From Neoconidiobolus thromboides FSU 785 (lineage: Eukaryota; Entomophthoromycota; Entomophthoromycetes; Entomophthorales; Neoconidiobolaceae), in the NCBI GenBank assembly GCA_025603075.1, contig MU626369.1, positions 1-64,000 of the forward strand: a stretch of 64,000 nucleotides of DNA. Direction: 5' to 3'. A program made the translations under genes and the position numbers. This document shows positions 57,586 to 64,000 of this stretch, in pieces (the first letter of the stretch is position 1; each line of letters starts with the position of its first letter). The notes beneath the pieces are model-generated. The model was not told the DNA's origin. It saw only the letters and a list, made by a program, of their open reading frames with translations, and did not search any database.

Positions 57586-57983
57586 TTGATCGTTTTTGAA
57601 ACTATTTTATGGAATGTAAATGTAAATATAAGTATAAATCTAAATCTAAATTCAAATGTTTTTTTTAATATTTGAAGATTATGTCAAGTATTTATAGTTA
57701 ATGATCTTTATTTAAAATAATTTAAATTTATCAATTAATCTTTCTCTCCATTGATACCCCACTTAAAAAAATATGCCAAGTTTTGATTTTTTGGTTAAAA
57801 AAATTAAGCTCATTGATATTCAGTATTTTAAGCTAATTAAATATTGATCAAAAAAAACAATTTAATAATTTAAAAAATAAACATTCACATAAATAAGTTG
57901 GACTTAGAAAATAACAATAATATAAAACATATTAATTAATGTTTTAAATCAATTTATTTATTTAATTTAATATATTTATGTAT
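57586..57983. other. Intergenic
   Basis: Promoter of the GT15 gene and terminator of the second A-T-R gene; nothing else is seen. Confidence 0.4.
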
Positions 57984-60900
57984 TTATAAAAATTCATTCT
58001 CTTTCCAATATTCTAAATATTTTACAAATGTATTCTTATTTATCTCTTGACATTCTTTAATAACCTTTGATCTTTTTTCAGTTTCCTTTGTATCTAGAAT
58101 ATAACTTATACTATCTTCCTTTAATCCTAATTCAAAGAACTCTAATAACGAATGAATAAATCCAATATCTTTATTATCTATTTGTTGACGGTGTAATAAT
58201 TCTAAAAACTGTTGATTATTTATAATATTAAATTCAATTCCTTCTTCTTTTAGCCATAATAACATTTGATTGTATTTGATATTATTAGGATTAGCAATAT
58301 GATTAACAATTATACTCTTTTTCTCTTCATTAATGAAATTCAATTCTATTAATCCCTTAGCTACTGTATTTACTGGTATCCAATTTAATAGCTGATAATT
58401 TTCTGGAGCTAAATTATATTGTTTTATTGCTTTTATAAATAAAGGTATATGTTCTTTAGTGTTCCAAATACCTTTATTGTCATCTCCTGAGATTTGTCCT
58501 ATACGATGAATAGATATAAATAAACTATATTTATATTGAAGGGAATATTTTAATAAGATATTTTCAGTGATTAATTTAGACAAAGCATAGCCACTACAAT
58601 GAACTGTATTGAGTAGTTTTGAATTAATTGAAGTTTGCTTTAAAAAAATTGTATTATATGTGGTAACATTATTTAAATTTAATTGTGGAAATAAACTAGC
58701 AATACTTGAAATGAAATGAAAATGAAGTCTATATTTACTTTTTATACTGAAATTTAATAAATTAACAGTGAATTGAATATTTTCTTCAAATAAATTTAAT
58801 GGCTTTAAAAAATTCATTAACCAAGCAGAATGATAAACTACATTCACATTATCTAACAATTCTTTATATTTAATATTATTTAAACCAAATTGACTATCAT
58901 TAATATTTAAATTTAATATTTGAATTTTATTCCATTGAGATTGAGTAATTTGAATTTTTCTTTGTTGAAATGAAAGTTTTAATTTAGATTTACTTTCTTC
59001 AATTGAATTTCCTCTTATTAAGCAATAAATTTTATTAATGTTATTTAAATTTATTAATTCTTGAATTATAAAATTACTTAATGATCCATTAGCGCCTGTT
59101 ATTAATACACTTAATTTAGTTATACTGGGTTTATTATTATTATTATTGTTATCATCTGAAAATGTTGTATATTTTTTAATTAAATTATCTACCTGAGATT
59201 GATATTCAGTTAGCTCATTAATCTCCTTATTATTCTTATTATCACTATTATTATTTAATAAATTAAAAATAAATTTAGATAATAATTGAATAGTGTCATA
59301 TTGATAAATAGTGTTAATATTTAATGATTTTAAATTATATTCTTTAATTAATAAATTTTTATATTTTATAATACATAAGGAATCCATACCATTATTAAAT
59401 AAATTATCATTGAATTTAATTGATTTATTAGTTATTTGTTGAAAATAAAATTGTAATTTAAATTGGATTTGTTCAATAGTATTATTATTATTATTACTAT
59501 TATTATTATTACTATTATTATTATTATTATTATTATTATTAAATTGACTATATAATTGATTAATCTCATCTTTAAATAAAACTTCGTTTTTTTTGCGTAT
59601 AATATTACCTTTAGAAGTAGTAATAAATTGTTTATGATAATTGTTAGGTAAAATAAATATTAATTCTTCAAAAATCCTAGAATGTGAAGGTAATATTTGA
59701 TTGATCTCATAAATCTGTTTATAAATAGATTCCTTAATATCTTGAGTTACCTCATCAATATTTTCTTTTAATTGAATTATAATACAATTATATAATTGAT
59801 TAGTACCATATACTAAACAATATTTAATATTATTATTATTATTTAATTTTAATTCAATTAAATTAGGATTCGTCTTTTCCCCATTACTATGAATAATGAT
59901 ATCATCCATTCTTCCCATAATTTCAAATATTAATTCATTCTCGTCTTTATTATATTTAATTACTTTAAATAAATCATTATGTAAATAAAATCCACTTTCA
60001 TTAATAACTACCTTATTCGCTAATCCAATATCTCTATTATTAATAGCTAGTTGATAAATGGATTGTTTTTGATTAATACAAGTTAATTGAAATTGAATTC
60101 TTTTTGCTAATTTAAATCGATCAAAACAATTCTCTTCACTGTCTTCTCTCCAATTAGCTGCTAAAAATCCTGTTTCTGTAGAGCCATAATTATTAGTTAC
60201 CTTAACCTTGTTATTATAACAACTCTTTAATAACTCATTTGAAACCAAAGCACCGCCTGTAACAATATTTGTTAAGCTTTGTAATCTTACTAAATAATCT
60301 TTATTCGATTGACAATATTCTATTAATTGATTTAATAAAAAAGGTAATAATATCAAATAATTCACATCAAATCTTTTCATTTGTTGAAATATCCATTTTT
60401 CTTCTAATTTATTATCTGGAATAGCAATACATGAAGACATAAATAAACTTTTAAAAAATTGGGCTAATCCAAAGCCATGAAAAAGAGGGGCATAGCTTAA
60501 TCCAACACCAAAAAATGTTGAGTTTTCAATCTCTTCATAGTTACGCTGAATCCATTCAATGAGATACTGATTAGTGATAGGATATAATTTAGGTTCAGAT
60601 GTAGAACCAGAAGAATGCATCATTAAACATGGATAATTAAGATAATTTATTGTATCTTTCCCTTTATTTTCTGTTTTAATATCTTTGATATCTTTTTCAT
60701 TTTCTTGATATTCTTGTTTCGTTTTTATAACCTCAATCTCAATATTTAATTCCTTTTTACATTTCATTGCCAACTCATAATGATTTCTATCTACTACAAT
60801 AATTTTACACTTGGATTTTAAAATCAAATATTTTAATATCTCTATGGAATTTTTTGGTGATAATAAAATAGGTACGAGATTCAATTGCATTAATGCTAAT

Positions 60901-61250
60901 AAATTGATAGCGTAACTGTGATTACTATTAGAGAGATAAGCAACAGGAATAAAGTTTACTTCTCTTTCTTGTTTTTTTTTATTCACATCATTCTCTTCCT
61001 CTATTTCCTTTATTTCTTTCTTTTCTTCAATCCTAGTAATAATTTCTACTTCATTTAATTGTTGTTGAATGTATTGTTTTGATTGTTGAATATTATGATA
61101 AAATTGTAAATAACTCATTTCAATTACTCTTTCATTTTGTTGATATTTAAATACCAATTCATCGGGATTATGAATAGCTTGATAATGAACTACATCACAT
61201 ATTCGACCATTCGATGGAAATGGTACAATTGTCAAGGAATTAGAAAGCAT
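57984..61250 (-). CDS. NRPS-like A-T-R enzyme, paralogue
   Basis: 1088 residues, intronless. A domain motifs: MHSSGSTSEPKLYPI, NYGSTETG, GRMDDIIIHSNGEKTNPN and SKGNIIRKKNEV. The carrier domain has FNNGMDSL with Ser624; the reductase has TGANGSLSN near 717, HFISSIASL and GYALSK as YxxxK. It is collinear with the 49.7 kb enzyme and carries extra low-complexity segments: a charged Glu/Lys loop near residue 80 and an Asn run (about residues 570-590) before the carrier domain. The Gly-to-Ser change in the Rossmann motif is shared. The reaction is expected to be ATP- and NADPH-dependent reduction of an acid to an aldehyde; substrate unknown. Confidence 0.92.
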   Translation of the reverse strand: MLSNSLTIVPFPSNGRICDVVHYQAIHNPDELVFKYQQNERVIEMSYLQFYHNIQQSKQYIQQQLNEVEIITRIEEKKEIKEIEEENDVNKKKQEREVNFIPVAYLSNSNHSYAINLLALMQLNLVPILLSPKNSIEILKYLILKSKCKIIVVDRNHYELAMKCKKELNIEIEVIKTKQEYQENEKDIKDIKTENKGKDTINYLNYPCLMMHSSGSTSEPKLYPITNQYLIEWIQRNYEEIENSTFFGVGLSYAPLFHGFGLAQFFKSLFMSSCIAIPDNKLEEKWIFQQMKRFDVNYLILLPFLLNQLIEYCQSNKDYLVRLQSLTNIVTGGALVSNELLKSCYNNKVKVTNNYGSTETGFLAANWREDSEENCFDRFKLAKRIQFQLTCINQKQSIYQLAINNRDIGLANKVVINESGFYLHNDLFKVIKYNKDENELIFEIMGRMDDIIIHSNGEKTNPNLIELKLNNNNNIKYCLVYGTNQLYNCIIIQLKENIDEVTQDIKESIYKQIYEINQILPSHSRIFEELIFILPNNYHKQFITTSKGNIIRKKNEVLFKDEINQLYSQFNNNNNNNNNSNNNNSNNNNNTIEQIQFKLQFYFQQITNKSIKFNDNLFNNGMDSLCIIKYKNLLIKEYNLKSLNINTIYQYDTIQLLSKFIFNLLNNNSDNKNNKEINELTEYQSQVDNLIKKYTTFSDDNNNNNNKPSITKLSVLITGANGSLSNFIIQELINLNNINKIYCLIRGNSIEESKSKLKLSFQQRKIQITQSQWNKIQILNLNINDSQFGLNNIKYKELLDNVNVVYHSAWLMNFLKPLNLFEENIQFTVNLLNFSIKSKYRLHFHFISSIASLFPQLNLNNVTTYNTIFLKQTSINSKLLNTVHCSGYALSKLITENILLKYSLQYKYSLFISIHRIGQISGDDNKGIWNTKEHIPLFIKAIKQYNLAPENYQLLNWIPVNTVAKGLIELNFINEEKKSIIVNHIANPNNIKYNQMLLWLKEEGIEFNIINNQQFLELLHRQQIDNKDIGFIHSLLEFFELGLKEDSISYILDTKETEKRSKVIKECQEINKNTFVKYLEYWKENEFL

Positions 61251-62533
61251 ATTTGAGTACTATATAACTATTTAATTAACGATTAAAAAATTAAAAGATT
61301 ATAAGAAGATCAAAGGAAAAGGAAGAAAATAAGACTTGTCTATTATTTTTTAATATAGATGATGGTCATAATAGACTTGAATAGTATTATCATAATTCTT
61401 ATTAACCTTATTATAAAAATTACTATTTTTATAGAGATTTTTATTTATACTAAAGGATAGAAAGACACAATGTTACTTCTAACCAATAAAAGTTAAAAGA
61501 TTGGATTGTTTATTAAGTTTTATAATTATTAGAGAATAAATGTTTATTTGTATCCCTTGATTATAATGTAAAATTGCAATTCATTATTCTTAATAAAGAT
61601 AAATTATTGATAAGTATAAATTATTATTATATAATATAGATTTAATGAAGTAAACCCATATAAAGACATATAATACTTACCTGATTATTAACTATTTTTT
61701 TCATAGATGTTAGTGATTGCGCAAATATTACGCATCTTCATACTGGTTCACTTTATCAAATCCATATTATAAAAAGTTTTAAACCATTTTTTATAAAAAT
61801 TCTTGTTAGATTGAATATAAAAATAAAAGAATAATAGAATTTTAAAGTTGAGTTAGTTTAAAAGCTTGGTTCAATTTTTGTTCAATTTTGATTTTTAGCA
61901 AAACTTGCAGATTAAGCTCTAAAAGCTGGAAAAAGTCTTATTTTTTTGTTTGATTTTAAAATAATTTATATTGGGACGTTTTTTGTACAATTTTACCTGA
62001 AAGTTTTTTACAAACTATAACATAGAAAATGAACAAAAGAAGAAAATTGGAAATTTTAATTTTAATTTTAATCAAGCTTTTAAACTTATCTATATATAAA
62101 AAACCCATTATATAAAGTTGAGTCTAATTATACAAACAAGAATATACCAGTCATAGTATCCCAGAAGAATTTTTTTCTAAAATAAAACTATATATTTATA
62201 TTATCACTTACAATTTTTTCAAAACATAAAAATTTAGAAAAGTGGTCAAGGTAAATTTTATTATTATTATATGTGAGTGTTTTTTTTGACTTCATTATTT
62301 TTTCCATTTTTTAAGCACTATTTGAGCGGAAAATTTGGTAGTAAAGTTCTTAAACACAAAAATACATCCTCATATTTTATATTTTGTTTATTAAATTGTT
62401 TTAAAAAAATTACATTAAAATAGCCAAAATTCAATTTTTAATTAAACTTGTTTTTATGATCACTATATATAAATACTTTTTAGAAATAATGTATATTTAT
62501 TTTAAGTAACATTGATCTATAATATGTCTTTAG
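61251..62533. other. Intergenic with one MITE
   Basis: No gene is seen. MITE copy 16 lies at 62272-62372. Confidence 0.45.
62272..62372 (-). mobile_element. MITE copy 16
   Basis: 101 bp, reverse orientation, flanked by TA on both sides, ends TGTGAGTGT and ACATCCTCA. Confidence 0.88.
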
Positions 62534-63640
62534 CTAAACTAATAGCTGACTAAAGTCATCATTGAAATACCCTTTTGCAATTTTACTACTTTCTTTTAAA
62601 ATTTCCTTACGAACATTTCTAAGGATAATTATCTTTTCATTAAACTCAGCACTTTGATACTCACTAAGAATTATTTGGTCAGCAACCGGTCCTAAAATTG
62701 TATTAGTAGTAGCCACCAAAATCAAGTCTTCATATGGAAGTGCTGAAATACCAGTAGTTATGGCAGTTCTCATATAAGTTAAAACTTTGCTATCAGTATC
62801 CATTTTTAAAGGATTGGCTAATGGTAAGTTGGTAAGACATGAGGCCAATGTACCAGCTTGATTAAAATCCTTATTTGATGCACAAAAATAACCACGATCA
62901 CGATCATAACTAGTACCCCAATAACCACAACCAGATTGAATTTCTGAATTTGGAATTAACTTGAAGCAATTACTATAATTATATTCCATAGCAGCGGTTT
63001 GCAGTACATTATTAGCTAATAAACAAATTTTATCAATACCTAATACATATTCATTAGATTGAATTGTTTGTGCCTCCTTATTGTATAATTCAGTATTGTT
63101 TAGTATCTTACTAACTATTTTCTCAGTCATCTTAATTTGAAAAACTTGACGATAATTTTCATCATCAGGATGTAAGTTGTTCATTGGAATAATAATAGAT
63201 CTTAAACCTTGCCTCAAATCTACTGAGATATAATTTGAGCTTCCAATAATAGGGGAAATAAATAGATACTCTTTATTACTACTGGAAGATGTAAGTTCCA
63301 TTATATTTAAATTCTTCATTTCTGAAATTAAATTAGTAGTTTTGACGCGAAAGTCATTGGTACAATATTGACGACAAGTTAAACAACAAGATTTAGTATC
63401 ACGTAAACAACTCTTTCCTTCATACCACTTTCTTGAGGCCTCATAACTATCCTTTCCTGCTAGTGGTAACCAGTGATGTAACTGTTGACAATTACGTTGG
63501 TACTTTGGTGATATATCAACCTCGAACCATACCATATCACTATTAACTTTGTAGCATGTCTTATCTAAGTAAGTTAATCCAAGTGGGACTTGACCCAAAG
63601 CAACCGAAATAAAAAGTAGGAATGATAAAACAATAAACAT
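62534..63640 (-). CDS. Secreted cysteine-rich protein, family unknown
   Basis: 368 residues, intronless. The signal peptide MFIVLSFLLFISVALG precedes a mature protein with an N-terminal Cys cluster (about residues 75-95: CLRDTKSCCLTCRQYC), further cysteines in SNCFKL and SGCGYWG, and several N-glycosylation sequons (for example NNT, NYS). The C-terminal 100 residues are helical and cysteine-poor. No catalytic motif is recognised, and there is no C-terminal GPI-type hydrophobic tail. A lineage-specific extracellular protein is the best description. Confidence 0.75.
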   Translation of the reverse strand: MFIVLSFLLFISVALGQVPLGLTYLDKTCYKVNSDMVWFEVDISPKYQRNCQQLHHWLPLAGKDSYEASRKWYEGKSCLRDTKSCCLTCRQYCTNDFRVKTTNLISEMKNLNIMELTSSSSNKEYLFISPIIGSSNYISVDLRQGLRSIIIPMNNLHPDDENYRQVFQIKMTEKIVSKILNNTELYNKEAQTIQSNEYVLGIDKICLLANNVLQTAAMEYNYSNCFKLIPNSEIQSGCGYWGTSYDRDRGYFCASNKDFNQAGTLASCLTNLPLANPLKMDTDSKVLTYMRTAITTGISALPYEDLILVATTNTILGPVADQIILSEYQSAEFNEKIIILRNVRKEILKESSKIAKGYFNDDFSQLLV

Positions 63641-64000
63641 ATTATCTTTTGTTTAGACTGTTGTATATTTCAAATGTATATATACTTTTTGTGATGTTTT
63701 AAATGTTAAATATAAAATAAAATTTTATATTTGATGATTTAAATTATAATGAATATGAACTAATAGAGAACAAATATATAAGTAGAATAGTTTGAAGTAA
63801 CTATTATTGTAGTTTACGTATGGAGATATCAATCCAATTTTGTTAGTTACTCCCTTTTTTAAATATGCTGATTTATATAATAGATCGTCCTTTTTTGACA
63901 TTTTATTTAATCTTTTTAATATATTTATTTGAATCTATTTTTTTGTAAACAATGATACCAGTATGTCCATGCAACTTTTCTTCAAAGAATGGAAAATTGA
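63641..64000. other. Intergenic at window edge
   Basis: Promoter region of the secreted protein, with TATATATAC about 40 bases upstream of its ATG. Nothing else is seen before the window ends. Confidence 0.4.

Noticed and set aside
1-64000. CRISPR arrays, bacterial-type operons, Shine-Dalgarno sites
   Set aside because: The sequence is eukaryotic nuclear DNA with spliceosomal introns; the repeats found are dispersed, not regularly spaced.

Overview
The window is about three-quarters A+T nuclear DNA from a fungus. Short GTAAGT/GTAAAT...AG introns of about 40-60 bases, many TACTAAT-like branch points, standard-code ORFs and fungus-typical families (WOPR regulators, a KRE2-type mannosyltransferase, YPP1, CRT10, DHA2 transporters, F-box/RCC1 proteins) support this. 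The composition and the mix of secreted peptidases with expanded families would fit an early-diverging, zoopagomycete-like fungus such as Conidiobolus; that genus guess is weak inference.

Layout. 0-12 kb: the 3' end of an F-box/RCC1 gene, a mitochondrial carrier, an IAH1-like SGNH esterase, a PPxY membrane protein, then a convergent pair (CRT10-like WD40 protein and tRNA pseudouridine synthase PUS10) whose stop codons overlap, and a coiled-coil protein. 12-23.7 kb: gene-poor, with F-box/RCC1 relics, one secreted M14 carboxypeptidase headed by a perfect 31-bp inverted repeat, and many copies of a ~100-bp MITE. 23.7-33.5 kb: a WOPR regulator, two tandem DHA2 transporters, a non-coding gene with an intronic C/D snoRNA, and a DNase I-like nuclease. 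33.6-42.6 kb: small secreted proteins, YPP1/TTC7 (10 exons), mitochondrial GUF1 (12 exons) and a secreted M64 metallopeptidase. 43-64 kb: a second WOPR gene, an intact F-box/RCC1 gene, two paralogous adenylation-carrier-reductase enzymes flanking a small secreted protein and a GT15 mannosyltransferase, and a secreted cysteine-rich protein.

Joining exons by hand gave complete models for CRT10-like, PUS10, YPP1, GUF1, M64 and GT15 genes. Conserved housekeeping genes are intron-rich, while the expanded accessory families (RCC1, WOPR, DHA2, A-T-R) are intronless.

The most striking undescribed elements are (1) a MITE family with at least 16 clear copies, ~100 bp each, ends TGGGGATGT...ACATCCCCA and mostly flanked by TA, and (2) an intron-encoded C/D snoRNA with a 13-nt perfect antisense to a universally conserved 25S rRNA segment, carried by a transcript unit with CCAAT and TATA boxes but no evident protein. 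No tRNA, rRNA, CRISPR array or autonomous transposase was recognised.
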